In this document: one piece after another, positions 9,078 through 18,236 of the stretch
How the letters are laid out: each line of letters begins with the position of its first letter
Numbering within the stretch: the stretch's first letter is position 1
From: Treponema saccharophilum DSM 2985
GTDB lineage: Bacteria; Spirochaetota; Spirochaetia; Treponematales; Treponemataceae
Reading direction: 5' to 3'
Length of the DNA: 64,000 bases
NCBI RefSeq assembly: GCF_000255555.1
Contig: NZ_AGRW01000039.1
Location: 1-64,000, forward strand
Made by a program: the position numbers and the translations under genes
The notes under the pieces: generated by a model
What the model was told of the DNA's origin: nothing
Seen by the model: only the letters and a program-made list of their open reading frames with translations
Database searches by the model: none

Positions 9078-9766
9078 TTGTAAAGCCCGCTTAAAGTTTC
9101 AAAGTCGATTTCAAGATTTTGATCCCCGTCTTTGACGCAGGCCAAAGTTTTTAGGCCAGTGAGTTTTTCGCACATGAAGATGTTGTCTTCTTCCATGATG
9201 TTTCCGGGATGAAAGTGATTGAAAATCATTCCTTTGATTCCGAGATTTTTTGATTCCATGTAGCGCACTGTCAGCACAAGGGAATTTATCGTTCCAAGCC
9301 CCGCATCCGCAACGATTACAGAATCCAGATTGAGGGAAGAAATCACGTCTTCAAGAAAAATTGCTTTTCGGCTGCCACTCTTGTCAAAATCAATCGGACA
9401 AAGGATTCCGCCGCTTCCTTCCACGGTAAGAAAGTCAAATTCATCTTGAAGCGAAAGGAAATTCTTTTTTACTACTTCAAAATTCACGGGATTTCCTTCG
9501 ATTCTTGATGCAAGATGGGGAGAATAGGCGTTCTCGTAGACATAAGGGCACATTGATTCAAGGCTCTGTGCGATTTTTGCTCTCTCTTTTACGAATTTTG
9601 CGTCGCCCGGAATCAAAGAGCCGTTTTCTGCACGCTCGTTTCCGCTCATGGCCGCCTTAAAGTAGCCGGACTTTGCCTTTTCTGAAAGTTTTTTTACAAT
9701 CAAGGCTGAGACGAAGGTTTTTCCAACGTCAGTTCCTGTTCCCGTGATGAATAAATTCTTGCTCAT
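9074..9766 (-). CDS. bioD: Dethiobiotin synthetase
   Basis: ATP-dependent carboxylation and ring closure of DAPA to dethiobiotin, 230 aa. The P-loop GTGTDVGKT is at residues 9-17. The VEGSGG segment around residue 115 and the late N-H-F base-recognition region fit BioD. Start and stop overlap bioW and bioF by four bases each. There is no bioB in the window, so the last step to biotin must be encoded elsewhere or biotin is not completed here. Confidence 0.93.
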   Translation of the reverse strand: MSKNLFITGTGTDVGKTFVSALIVKKLSEKAKSGYFKAAMSGNERAENGSLIPGDAKFVKERAKIAQSLESMCPYVYENAYSPHLASRIEGNPVNFEVVKKNFLSLQDEFDFLTVEGSGGILCPIDFDKSGSRKAIFLEDVISSLNLDSVIVADAGLGTINSLVLTVRYMESKNLGIKGMIFNHFHPGNIMEEDNIFMCEKLTGLKTLACVKDGDQNLEIDFETLSGLYK

Positions 9767-10512
9767 ACTTCCACCAGCACAACTTGATTTTGTAAATAGT
9801 CAATGTAATAATCCAAATCAATCGGAAGTCGCACAAAAAAGACACGGCCGCCCACATAATCTCCCAAATCCTTCATGACAGAAATTCTTGTGTAGCCGAA
9901 TTTTTGAGAAGCGACATAACCCGTAACATAATTCGGATCGTCTGACCAGCAAAGCTCAGCCACGGCTCCTTTTGCATGTGCAACTTTTGAAGCAAGTACA
10001 AGAGCCTCTCGCGCATGTTCCCCTGCCATTCCGAGTTCTGAAAGTTTTTTTTCGTATTCGTCTTTGTCGGCAACATCCATGTTTGAGCAGCGCACACCCC
10101 TCATTCCAAAGCTGTCGAGCCGTTCGCCAGAATCTGCATCAAGGACAATTGCTCCCCGCAAGGAGTCGGAAAGGCTTTCAAGGGCCTCAAAGGCATTTTT
10201 TACGGCGTTTTCTGAGACACCGATTCTTAAGAGCTCGGACTTTGCAAAAGACCTTCCCTCTGATTTTGATGAAGTTTTTTTTGAAGTGATTTTTAAAAGC
10301 GGAACTCTGACAGCCTCGTTTTCGTTTACTTCCTGGATTTTTAAGTTGATGAAATCTGCCTTTCCCCGCTCGTGATTCCTTGCCCGCTTCAAAAGAGATG
10401 AAACTGTTTTTTCTACATCACAAGATTTTACAATCCGCTCGGCTCCAGAAATATGCTTTCCGCCGACACCGTTTTTCCCGCCCAGACTTGAGCGCATTTT
10501 TATGCTGAACAC
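9763..10512 (-). CDS. bioW: 6-carboxyhexanoate--CoA ligase (pimeloyl-CoA synthetase)
   Basis: Activates pimelate to pimeloyl-CoA, feeding BioF, 249 aa. The family signatures are present: FSIKMRSS at the N-terminus, HISGAERI (about 20-27), the RGVRCSNMD segment (about 137-145) and the C-terminal GGRVFFV. Use of BioW instead of BioC/BioH means free pimelate is the precursor. The GTG start at 10512 is preferred because GAGG lies five bases upstream and the FSIKMR start matches the family; ATG at 10497 is the alternative. It is the first gene of the operon, with a short leader of roughly 17 bases after the predicted promoter. Confidence 0.93.
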   Translation of the reverse strand: MFSIKMRSSLGGKNGVGGKHISGAERIVKSCDVEKTVSSLLKRARNHERGKADFINLKIQEVNENEAVRVPLLKITSKKTSSKSEGRSFAKSELLRIGVSENAVKNAFEALESLSDSLRGAIVLDADSGERLDSFGMRGVRCSNMDVADKDEYEKKLSELGMAGEHAREALVLASKVAHAKGAVAELCWSDDPNYVTGYVASQKFGYTRISVMKDLGDYVGGRVFFVRLPIDLDYYIDYLQNQVVLVEV

Positions 10513-10535
10513 AGTTGCCTCACATTTTTTCGGAA

Positions 10536-10564
10536 AGTATAAAAAGATAAAAATAGATTGTCAA
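10536..10564 (-). promoter_or_regulatory. Promoter of the biotin operon
   Basis: On the minus strand TTGACA (10564-10559), a 17-base spacer and TATACT (10541-10536) form a near-consensus sigma-70 promoter. Transcription should begin near 10529, about 17 bases before bioW. Confidence 0.85.
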
Positions 10565-10593
10565 CTTAATAAAACAATCAAAAAGGTTTACAA
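10558..10593. promoter_or_regulatory. Probable BirA-type biotin operator
   Basis: Inverted half-sites TTGTCAACT (10558-10566) and GGTTTACAA (10585-10593) match the BirA operator half-sites TTGTAAACC/GGTTTACAA; one is perfect and the other has two changes. One half overlaps the -35 box, as expected for repression by biotinoyl-AMP-BirA. The spacer is 18 bases, longer than the usual 14-16, so the call is probable rather than certain. Confidence 0.65.
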
Positions 10594-10604
10594 TATATCA
10601 AAAA

Positions 10605-10930
10605 CTGCCCTCCGCGCACCGGCGCACGCTTGCTACAACAAAGCCGATTTTAGAACGAGAAAAGCCCAGCAAGCGCAAACTCCGAACGGAAAAATTTTCA
10701 TCACGCGCCCCACTCCACACCGGAAGGTGCGCCACGCGCACCGGCGCACGCTTGCTCCAACAAAGGCCGAACTTAGAACGAGAAAAGCCCCAGCAAGCGC
10801 AATCTCAGAACGCGAGAATCACAACCATCACGCGCCCCACCAACCACGGAAGGTGCGCCCCGCGCACCGGCGCACGCTTGCTACAACAAAGGCCGAACTT
10901 AGAACGAGGAATGACCAAGCAAGCGCGATT
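10605..10930. repeat. Intergenic tandem repeat array, unit about 122-126 bp (dispersed family, copy A)
   Basis: GCGCACCGGCGCACGCTTGC recurs at 10614, 10736 and 10862. Each copy is followed by a CAACAAAGSCGAACTTAGAACG-like core and an AGCAAGCGCRA element. The segment GGTGCGCCCCGCGCACC can form a GC-rich hairpin. Related arrays lie at 21165-21510 (inverted) and 52425-52743. The array sits between the divergent bioW and aroA genes and would contribute to the aroA upstream region. No protein is supported here. Confidence 0.85.
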
Positions 10931-10934
10931 ATGG

Positions 10935-10940
10935 TAAAAT
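10935..10940 (+). promoter_or_regulatory. Putative -10 box of aroA
   Basis: TAAAAT ends nine bases before the aroA ATG, preceded by TGG. A weak TGACCA lies 17 bases upstream at the repeat boundary. If used, the transcript would start almost at the ATG (leaderless). Confidence 0.4.
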
Positions 10941-10949
10941 CCCCGAATC

Positions 10950-12326
10950 ATGAACATCATATCAAAGAAAGCACGTCTCTCAGGTTCCGTTGTCGTGCCT
11001 GGGTCTAAATCGCATACCATCCGCGCGCTTATCCTTGCGACACTCGCGGACGGAACATCGCACATAAAGAACCCGCTTCCGAGCGCGGATTGCCTGTCGA
11101 CGGCGGCGGCCGTTCCGCTTATAGGCGCGGACGTCAACCTGAATTTGTCGACGGAAGGCGAGCCGGGAACGGAATGGACCGTAAATGGCGCGGGAAAGGA
11201 CATCCATCTTCCCGACGACGTCGTAAACGTTGGGAATTCCGGGACGCTCCTCTATTTCCTTTCTCCGATTGCGGCAACGTTCGCGGGCGATTCGGTCTTC
11301 ACGGGCGACAGTTCAATCAGGAAAAGACCTGTTCTGCACGTAATCGACGCAGTGAACCAGCTTTCGGAAAAGGAATCGTTCGTGACGAGGCCGGGGGCGA
11401 ACGGCTGCCCGATGGTCATACGCGGGCCGATAAAATCCGGGACGGTGAAGACGGAAGGCGAAATCTCAAGCCAGTACGTATCGGGGCTGATGATAGCGGG
11501 AATGCTTCTCGAGGGCGGAATCAGGCTGTCGCTCTCCAACCCGAAGGAAACGCCGTATTTGACGATGACGCAGAAATGGCTCGAATCGGTCGGCGTCGAA
11601 TGCACGATATCCGACGACTTCAAGGAAATCGAAGTGAAGGAAAACAGGCATCCGAAAGCGTTCTCGACGACAATCCCGAGCGACTGGGAGGGCGTGGCGT
11701 TCCCGCTCGTAGCCGCGCTGATTGCGGACGACGGGACAGAGATAACAATCGAGAACATCGACGGAAGCGGAACGCAGGGCGACGACGCGATTGTCGGAAT
11801 CCTCAAATCGATAGGCGGCGAAATCGAATGGAACCGCGACGAGCGCACGCTCCGCGTCAAAAAATCGCGCCTCACGACGGAACATCTTCCGGGCGGCGAG
11901 CTTCACGTAAAGATGTCGCCGTTCCCGGACGCGATATGCGCGCTCGCGGTCGCCGCATGCTTCACGGAGGGAACGACCATCCTTGAGGACGCGGAAGTCT
12001 GCCGGAGGAAGGAGACGGACCGGCTTTCCGTCCTGACGAAGGAGCTTTCCGCGCTCGGTGCTGACATCGAGGAAAAAAAGGACGCGCTCATCATCCGCGG
12101 CCACTCGCCGATTCTTCCCGACGGCTCGAAAAATCCAGCATTCGCGCTTCACGGCGGCATAACGAGAAGCTACGATGACCATCGGATGGCGATGAGCCTT
12201 GCCTGCATGGGACTCGGCCTTCCCGACGGCGCGAAAATCATCGTGCAGAACGCAGAATGCTGCTCCGTCAGCTTCCCGCATTTCTTCGACGTGATGAATT
12301 CAATCGGCGCGTCGTTCTCAGAATAG
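10950..12326 (+). CDS. aroA: 3-phosphoshikimate 1-carboxyvinyltransferase (EPSP synthase)
   Basis: Transfers enolpyruvate from PEP to shikimate 3-phosphate in chorismate synthesis, 458 aa, slightly longer than usual. Signatures: VPGSKSHTIRAL near residue 16, GNSGTLLYFL (canonical GNAGT) near 94, RKRPVLHVIDAVNQL near 123, EISSQYVSGL near 170, and SYDDHRMAMSLA near 408. The PGSKS and GNSGT variants indicate a divergent class, not a canonical E. coli-like enzyme. No clear Shine-Dalgarno precedes the ATG. The transporter permease begins four bases after the stop, so it may be co-transcribed although functionally unrelated. Confidence 0.93.
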   Translation: MNIISKKARLSGSVVVPGSKSHTIRALILATLADGTSHIKNPLPSADCLSTAAAVPLIGADVNLNLSTEGEPGTEWTVNGAGKDIHLPDDVVNVGNSGTLLYFLSPIAATFAGDSVFTGDSSIRKRPVLHVIDAVNQLSEKESFVTRPGANGCPMVIRGPIKSGTVKTEGEISSQYVSGLMIAGMLLEGGIRLSLSNPKETPYLTMTQKWLESVGVECTISDDFKEIEVKENRHPKAFSTTIPSDWEGVAFPLVAALIADDGTEITIENIDGSGTQGDDAIVGILKSIGGEIEWNRDERTLRVKKSRLTTEHLPGGELHVKMSPFPDAICALAVAACFTEGTTILEDAEVCRRKETDRLSVLTKELSALGADIEEKKDALIIRGHSPILPDGSKNPAFALHGGITRSYDDHRMAMSLACMGLGLPDGAKIIVQNAECCSVSFPHFFDVMNSIGASFSE

Positions 12327-12330
12327 AAAA

Positions 12331-13359
12331 ATGGGCGAAAAAAAAGCGCGCGGGCAATTCGCGCGGCTGACAGCACTTCTCGCGGCACTGCTCATCGCGC
12401 TCGCGGTGATGTCGCTCTGCGTCGGCGCGGTTCCCCTCTTCCCGACATCGCTGTTTTCCGCGCTCGCAGACAGGGAATCGGCGGAATACAGGATTCTCGC
12501 GTATGTCAGGCTCCCGAGAATAGCGGCGGCAGTACTCTGCGGAAGCTCGCTCGCCTCGGCGGGGCTGCTTGTGCAGGCGACGTTGCAGAACCCGCTCGGA
12601 AGCCCGAACGTTCTCGGAATGAACGCGGGAGCGGGGCTTGCCGTTGTCGGATTTTCCGCGGCGGGAATCATCTCCGCGTGGTCCGTTCCGCTCGCGGCGT
12701 TCGCGGGCGCGTTCCTGTCGCTTGTGCTCGTGACGTCAATCGCAAAAAAAGCCGGCGGAACGTCAAAAGGCACGCTGATTCTTTCAGGCATCGCCGCAAA
12801 CGCGTTTCTCACCGCGCTGACGGACGGGATGAATTCGCTTTTTCCGGACACAATCTACGCGAGGAGCGCGTTCAGAATCGGAAGCCTCGCGGAAACTCAG
12901 GCTGACGTCATGGCGGCGGCGGCAACAGTCGCGCTTCTCGCATCCGCGGCAGCGATTCTCATGAGGAACAGCCTCGACATACTCTCGCTCGGGGACGACA
13001 CGGCCCGCTCGCTCGGGCTCAACGTGGGGATTACGCGGACGGCGGCGCTCGTTCTCGCGGCGATTCTCTGCGGGGCGGGAATAAGCGTCGCGGGGCTCGT
13101 CGGTTTCGTGGGGCTTATCGTCCCGCACTGCGCTCGGATGCTCTGCCCGCACGAAAGCGCCCAGTCATCGCGGACGGGACATCTTCTCGTGACGTCGATG
13201 ATTCTCGGGGCGATTCTCGTCCTGTTCTGCGACACGCTCTCGCGCACGATTTTTTCCCCGTACGAGCTTCCTGTCGGCGTTATGCTCTCGGTTCTCGGGG
13301 GGCTGTTCTTCTTCCATCTTCTTCTGAAAAAACACAAGGGTTCGTATGATAAAAATTGA
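12331..13359 (+). CDS. FecCD-family ABC transporter permease (iron chelate/cobalamin type)
   Basis: 342 aa with about nine or ten hydrophobic helices. The FecCD/BtuC signatures are RLPRIAAAVLCGSSLASAG near residue 60, QNPLGSPNVLGMNAGAG near 87 and GLVGFVGLIVPHCARM near 255. It would form the inner-membrane channel for an iron-siderophore, haem or corrinoid. It is followed, with a 14-base overlap, by its ATPase. The expected periplasmic binding protein is not in the window, so the substrate is not assigned. Confidence 0.9.
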   Translation: MGEKKARGQFARLTALLAALLIALAVMSLCVGAVPLFPTSLFSALADRESAEYRILAYVRLPRIAAAVLCGSSLASAGLLVQATLQNPLGSPNVLGMNAGAGLAVVGFSAAGIISAWSVPLAAFAGAFLSLVLVTSIAKKAGGTSKGTLILSGIAANAFLTALTDGMNSLFPDTIYARSAFRIGSLAETQADVMAAAATVALLASAAAILMRNSLDILSLGDDTARSLGLNVGITRTAALVLAAILCGAGISVAGLVGFVGLIVPHCARMLCPHESAQSSRTGHLLVTSMILGAILVLFCDTLSRTIFSPYELPVGVMLSVLGGLFFFHLLLKKHKGSYDKN

Positions 13360-14107
13360 AAAACTCTCCGCCGGCTACGAAAAGCATTCGCCGGAAAACG
13401 AGATACTGCATTCCATATCGCTCACAGTTCCGCGCGGAAAAACATCCGTCGTGCTCGGCCCGAACGGCTCGGGCAAAACGACGCTTTTGCGCACAATCGC
13501 CGGATTCATCCGCCCCTGGAGCGGGACAATCGAAATCGAGGGGCTTTCCGAGGACGGGGAAATCGCCCGCAAAATCGCATTCGTCCCGCAAAGCAGGAGC
13601 ATTCCCGACGTGACTGTCGGTCGGCTTGTCCTTGCGGGGCGGTTCCCGCACACGTCTTTCCCGCACGTATACACGAAGGAGGACGCGAAAATCGCCGAGA
13701 ACGCGATGGCGCGCATGGGAATTTCGGATTTTGCCGAACGCGAGCTGAAAAAACTGAGCGGCGGCCAGCGGCAGAAAGCGTACATCGCGATGGCGCTCGC
13801 GCAGGACACCCCGATTCTCATCCTCGACGAGCCGATGACGTTCCTCGACATTCGGCAGCAGCTTGAGCTTTCGGGGACGCTCTCGTCGCTCAGGGACGAG
13901 GGAAAGACGATTCTGCTTGTCGCGCACGACATAAACGCGGCGCTGTCACTCGCCGACAACATAATATTGATGAAAGACGGAAACATCGCCGCAAGCGGAA
14001 GCCCCTCGACAATCACGGAGGGCGGATTCATCGACAGCGTTTTCGGGGTGAAGACGCAGCGCGCGTTCTCGACGGGCGGTCAGCTGCTTTCGTTCTCGCT
14101 TGCGTGA
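13346..14107 (+). CDS. FecE/BtuD-type ABC transporter ATP-binding protein
   Basis: 253 aa. Walker A GPNGSGKT is at 38-45, the Q-loop around residue 82, the signature LSGGQRQKA at 137-145, Walker B LILDEP at 158-163 and the H-loop histidine at 194. It powers the preceding FecCD-type permease, with which it overlaps by 14 bases. The family handles iron-siderophore, haem or B12 uptake. A convergent peptidase gene starts 22 bases downstream on the other strand with no obvious hairpin between. Confidence 0.93.
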   Translation: MIKIEKLSAGYEKHSPENEILHSISLTVPRGKTSVVLGPNGSGKTTLLRTIAGFIRPWSGTIEIEGLSEDGEIARKIAFVPQSRSIPDVTVGRLVLAGRFPHTSFPHVYTKEDAKIAENAMARMGISDFAERELKKLSGGQRQKAYIAMALAQDTPILILDEPMTFLDIRQQLELSGTLSSLRDEGKTILLVAHDINAALSLADNIILMKDGNIAASGSPSTITEGGFIDSVFGVKTQRAFSTGGQLLSFSLA

Positions 14108-14129
14108 CCGTTCCTGAAAATGCGGGACA

Positions 14130-14951
14130 TCATGCCATCAGTTTCAAACCGGCTATTTCGGCGAGGATTTTTTCCGTAATGAGGAACGCGCCCTCGTCGA
14201 CGTTCCCGATATTGTCGGCTGCACTGTGGAAATTGCGCCACGTTCGCGGAAGGACTATGCTTCGTGCGGAAAGGCTTTTCGCATACAGCTCCGCCTCGTC
14301 TGACGGAAGGACGCAGAAGCAGACGGCAGGAACGCCGCGCGCTATGAAAGCAGCATTGTCGCTTTTCGGAATGGGAAGCTCCATCCAATGCTCGCACGAG
14401 GACTGGAGCAGGGAAAGGGAAACGTCGCGGAGCTTGTTCACCATCGCCTGAAGCGTCGCCGACCCCGGGATTTTTCCCGGCGCGCCGAGAACAGCGACAT
14501 CCCCGCGCCCGCACCCGTCGAAAACGAAAACGTCGCGGCTTTTCCACGCGCCCGATATAAGCTCCGGCGCGAATTGGTACGAACCGGTAAGAGCAACGCT
14601 CTCAATCCCGCGCTCCTCGCAGTCGGTGAAGACAATCCTGACGTTGTGGTTTTTCCCGGGATTTTTCGCGAGGGCGATTGCGAAATCGGCTATTGCAAAA
14701 TTCGCCGCGCTGTTGTCGTTCGCGCCCGGGGAACCGGGAAAACGGTCGTAATGGGAGACGACGGTCTTAATCCGGAACGTCGGGTCATAGGATGACAGCG
14801 GAAAGTCGACGACGAGATTGCTCGTCCCGCCCGCCTCGACGACCGACGTGTGGACGCCGTTGACGCCGAGATACCAGCGCAGAAAAGCGAGCCTGTCCAC
14901 GCCGTCCTTTATATAGGCGCTGAACTCGCCGCCGAACTTTCCGGGAACCAT
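14130..14951 (-). CDS. M28-family zinc peptidase
   Basis: 273 aa, a di-zinc aminopeptidase/carboxypeptidase fold. Expected ligands and catalytic residues are visible: H67 (SHYDRF), D79 (GANDNSAAN), E112/E113 (TDCEERG), D145 (FDGCG) and H243 (NFHSAADN). No signal peptide is seen, so it is probably cytoplasmic. Its start lies nine bases after the dnaJ stop with GAGG close upstream, so it is probably the last gene of the chaperone cluster. The substrate is unknown; a role in clearing peptides after stress is only suggested by position. Confidence 0.85.
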   Translation of the reverse strand: MVPGKFGGEFSAYIKDGVDRLAFLRWYLGVNGVHTSVVEAGGTSNLVVDFPLSSYDPTFRIKTVVSHYDRFPGSPGANDNSAANFAIADFAIALAKNPGKNHNVRIVFTDCEERGIESVALTGSYQFAPELISGAWKSRDVFVFDGCGRGDVAVLGAPGKIPGSATLQAMVNKLRDVSLSLLQSSCEHWMELPIPKSDNAAFIARGVPAVCFCVLPSDEAELYAKSLSARSIVLPRTWRNFHSAADNIGNVDEGAFLITEKILAEIAGLKLMA

Positions 14952-14960
14952 CCGCCTCTT

Positions 14961-16106
14961 TTACCTCAAAGAATCAAGGGCGACGCATTCCGGCGATGTC
15001 GTTGCCTTCTCGACAGCCGCGAACTGCTCCATAAGCCGGCGCTGCTCCCCGTTCAGCCGGGTCGGAACGCGCACGAGCACTTTCACGTGAAGGTCGCCGC
15101 GTACCGTCGAATTGGCATGGGGAACGCCCTCGCCCTTCACGACGACGAAACCGCCGTTTTGTATTCCCTCGGGGATTTTCACCTCGACTTTTCTTCCGTC
15201 AAGCCCCGTGATGTTCAGCACGGCACCGATGGCCGCCTGCGCAAATGTGACGGGAACGGCGCAATACAAATCGTACCCGTCCCGCTCGAAGAATTTGTGC
15301 GGCTCGACGTGCAGGATGACGACGAGATCGCCGGCAGGACCGCCGTTCGCGCCCGCATTTCCCATTCCGTGGAGGGAAAGCCTCTGGCCGTTCTCGACGC
15401 CGCACGGAATCGTCAGCGTTATGTGCTTGAGGACGTCCTTCACGCCGCGCCCACGGCATTTCGGGCACGGCTTGTCGATTTTCGTTCCCGAACCGCCGCA
15501 CGTTCCGCAGACGGAAGATACGGCGAAGAACCCGGAATTCCTGCGAATCTGCCCGGAACCGCCGCACGTCGGACACGTAACGCGCCGGGAGCCGTCAGCA
15601 CCCCCGGAACCATGGCATGTCTCGCACGTCTCCTCGTGGTTGAACTTCAAATCGACTTTTGAGCCGAACACCGATTCCTTGAATGAAATCGAAAGGTCGT
15701 AGCGGAGGCTGTCGCCTTTCGTCGGCGCATTCGGGTCGCGTCTTCTCGACTCGCCGAATCCCCCGAAACCGCCGAACCCCCCGAACATGCGCTCGAAGAA
15801 ATCGCCCCCGAAACTGCTGAACAAATCGCTGAAATCGTTGAATGCGTGGCTGTAACCACCTCCGCCTCCGTTCATTCCGTCAACGCCCGCAAAACCGTAC
15901 TGGTCGTACGCCGGACGCTTGCTGTCATCGGAGAGAACCTCGTACGCCTCGGTCGCCTCCTTGAATTTCTCCTCCGCCTCCTTGTCTCCGGGATTGCGGT
16001 CAGGATGATATTTTACGGCAAGCTTACGGTATGCCCTTTTTATGTCGTCCTTTGACGCCGATTTGTCAACGCCAAGAACTTCGTAATAATCCCTTTTTGT
16101 CGCCAT
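14961..16106 (-). CDS. dnaJ: Chaperone DnaJ (Hsp40)
   Basis: Co-chaperone stimulating DnaK ATPase and delivering unfolded substrates, 381 aa. It has an N-terminal J domain with HPD in KYHPDRNPG and a Gly/Phe-rich linker (about 75-125). A zinc domain follows with four CxxCxGxG-type motifs ([32 protein letters not shown]). Two C-terminal substrate-binding beta domains complete it. The order grpE-dnaK-dnaJ is conserved here, but a hairpin terminator separates dnaK from dnaJ. Confidence 0.97.
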   Translation of the reverse strand: MATKRDYYEVLGVDKSASKDDIKRAYRKLAVKYHPDRNPGDKEAEEKFKEATEAYEVLSDDSKRPAYDQYGFAGVDGMNGGGGGYSHAFNDFSDLFSSFGGDFFERMFGGFGGFGGFGESRRRDPNAPTKGDSLRYDLSISFKESVFGSKVDLKFNHEETCETCHGSGGADGSRRVTCPTCGGSGQIRRNSGFFAVSSVCGTCGGSGTKIDKPCPKCRGRGVKDVLKHITLTIPCGVENGQRLSLHGMGNAGANGGPAGDLVVILHVEPHKFFERDGYDLYCAVPVTFAQAAIGAVLNITGLDGRKVEVKIPEGIQNGGFVVVKGEGVPHANSTVRGDLHVKVLVRVPTRLNGEQRRLMEQFAAVEKATTSPECVALDSLR

Positions 16107-16146
16107 TCACTTCACTTCCTGCTGTTTTCTTCATATGCCGGTAAAG

Positions 16147-16180
16147 AAAAAATTCACCCCAACCGTATGGAAGGGGTGAA
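16147..16180 (-). terminator. Hairpin terminator between dnaK and dnaJ
   Basis: On the minus strand an 8-bp stem TTCACCCC/GGGGTGAA (16180-16173 with 16160-16153) is followed directly by TTTTTT. It lies 35 bases after the dnaK stop and should lower read-through into dnaJ. Confidence 0.8.
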
Positions 16181-16214
16181 TCGTTCGTCGTTTTATGAGC
16201 CGAACCGGATGCCG

Positions 16215-18146
16215 TTAGTCGTTGTGAACCTCAAACTGCGCGTCATCCGATTTTCCGGAACCCGCGCTCTTGAAACCGTCCGAGTCTCCGGAAGCCGCGC
16301 CTGCATTCGGCTGGGGGCCGGCACCAGCGGCGCCCTGCTGCTTGTAGAGCTGCTCAGCGATTTTGTAAGAAGCCTGCTTGAGAGCCTCCGTCTTCGCCTT
16401 GATTTCCTCGACATTGTTTCCTTCGAGCGCCTTCTGAAGGGCAGCCTTCGCGTCGTCAATCGCCTGCTTGTCAGCGCCGTTGACCTTGTCGCCAAGCTCC
16501 TTGAGGCTCTTGTCGGTTCCGTTGATGAGGGCATCAGCCTCGTTGCGCACGTCGACAGCCTCGCGCGCCTTCTTGTCTTCCTCTGCGTGCATCTCCGCAT
16601 CCTTGACCATGCGGTTGATATCGTCCTCGGAAAGCCCTGAAGAAGACGTTATCGTGATGTTCTGCTCTTTTCCCGTTCCGAGGTCTTTCGCGGAAACGTG
16701 GACGATTCCGTTCGCGTCGATGTTGAAAGAAACCTCAATCTGCGGAACGCCGCGCGGAGCCGCCGGGATTCCCTCAAGGTTGAAGTTGCCGAGCGTGCGG
16801 TTGTCCTTCGCCATCTGCCGCTCGCCCTGAAGGACGTGGATGGTGACGGCAGTCTGTCCGTCAGCAGCCGTAGAGAAAATCTGGCTCTTCTTTGTCGGGA
16901 TTGTCGTGTTCTTTTCGATAAGCTTCGTGAAAACACCGCCCATCGTCTCGATTCCGAGAGAAAGCGGAGTGACGTCGAGAAGGACGACATCCTTGATGTC
17001 TCCCTTGAGAACGCCGCCCTGAACAGCAGCTCCGACAGCGACAGCCTCGTCCGGGTTCACGCCCTTGGAGCCTTCCTTTCCGAATATCTGCTTTACGATT
17101 TCCTGGACTTTCGGCATTCTTGAAGAACCGCCGACGAGGAGAACCTCATCAATCTGGTCGGCAGAAACGCCCGCATCCTTCATTGCCGTCATACACGGAG
17201 CCTTCGTTCTCTCGAAAAGGTCGTCCGTCATCTGCTCGAACTGAGCGCGCGTGAGCGTCTTCTGGAGATGCTTCGGGCCGGTCGCGTCGGCAGTGATGAA
17301 CGGAAGGTTGATGTCGACGGAAGTCTGGTTCGAAAGGGAAATCTTCGCGTTCTCGGCAGCCTCGCGCAAGCGCTGGAGAGCCATAGAATCGCCGGAAAGG
17401 TCAATTCCCGTGTCAGCTTTGAAACCGTCGATGAGCCAGTTCACGACAGCGCGGTCCCAGTCGTCGCCGCCGAGGTGCGTGTCGCCGTTCGTTGATTTTA
17501 CCTCGAAAACGCCGTCGGCAAGCTCAAGGATGGAAATATCGAACGTACCGCCGCCGAGGTCGTAAACCGCGATTGTCCGTTCCTTGCTCTGGTCTTTTCC
17601 GAAACCGAACGCGAGCGCTGCGGCCGTCGGCTCGTTGATGATGCGCTGAACGTTGAGTCCGGCGATTTTTCCCGCGTCCTTTGTCGCCTGGCGCTGTGAA
17701 TCGTTGAAATACGCCGGAACGGTGATGACCGCGTCAGTAACCGCCTCGCCGAGATAATCCTCAGCAGTCTTCTTCATCTTCTGGAGGATGAACGCGCTGA
17801 TTTCCTGCGGTGAGAATTTCTTCGTCTCGCCGCCTTCCGTAACCTCGACACGAACGTCCTGACCGTTGTCGACGACCTTGTACGGAACGCGCGTAGCCTC
17901 GCCGGTCAGCTCGGAATAGCGGTGGCCGATGAAACGCTTGATTGAATAGACCGAGTTCTTCGGGTTCGTGACCATCTGGTTCTTGGCAGGAGCACCAACA
18001 ATGCGCTCGCCCTTCGCCGTGAATCCGACAATCGAAGGAGTCGTCCTGAATCCTTCCGAATTCTGGATGACCTTAGGCTCGCCGTTCTCCATGACGGCGA
18101 CGCAAGAGTTTGTTGTTCCCAAATCAATTCCGATAATCTTTCCCAT
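16215..18146 (-). CDS. dnaK: Chaperone DnaK (Hsp70)
   Basis: ATP-driven chaperone, 643 aa. The N-terminal nucleotide-binding domain starts [21 protein letters not shown]. It has the [17 protein letters not shown] and [16 protein letters not shown] signatures, the [14 protein letters not shown] motif and the interdomain linker [15 protein letters not shown]. The substrate-binding domain and a helical lid follow, ending with a Gly/Ala/Ser-rich tail. The gene is 90 bases downstream of grpE. No CIRCE inverted repeat is seen near it. Confidence 0.98.
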   Translation of the reverse strand: MGKIIGIDLGTTNSCVAVMENGEPKVIQNSEGFRTTPSIVGFTAKGERIVGAPAKNQMVTNPKNSVYSIKRFIGHRYSELTGEATRVPYKVVDNGQDVRVEVTEGGETKKFSPQEISAFILQKMKKTAEDYLGEAVTDAVITVPAYFNDSQRQATKDAGKIAGLNVQRIINEPTAAALAFGFGKDQSKERTIAVYDLGGGTFDISILELADGVFEVKSTNGDTHLGGDDWDRAVVNWLIDGFKADTGIDLSGDSMALQRLREAAENAKISLSNQTSVDINLPFITADATGPKHLQKTLTRAQFEQMTDDLFERTKAPCMTAMKDAGVSADQIDEVLLVGGSSRMPKVQEIVKQIFGKEGSKGVNPDEAVAVGAAVQGGVLKGDIKDVVLLDVTPLSLGIETMGGVFTKLIEKNTTIPTKKSQIFSTAADGQTAVTIHVLQGERQMAKDNRTLGNFNLEGIPAAPRGVPQIEVSFNIDANGIVHVSAKDLGTGKEQNITITSSSGLSEDDINRMVKDAEMHAEEDKKAREAVDVRNEADALINGTDKSLKELGDKVNGADKQAIDDAKAALQKALEGNNVEEIKAKTEALKQASYKIAEQLYKQQGAAGAGPQPNAGAASGDSDGFKSAGSGKSDDAQFEVHND

Positions 18147-18236
18147 GATATTTTCTCCTTGAATGTTTTACAATTTGGTAAACTGCCTGCCCAGAAAAAC
18201 CTTTCCCGCGCAGGTATATCCGGCATTGAGCGATGC

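Noticed and set aside
10605-10930. Integron attC-type repeats
   Set aside because: Treponema integrons exist, but there are no cassette genes between units, no integrase in the window and no attC core sites.
14850-15662. Long plus-strand open frame opposite dnaJ
   Set aside because: It is a shadow of dnaJ produced by GC-biased codons; there is no domain and no ribosome site.
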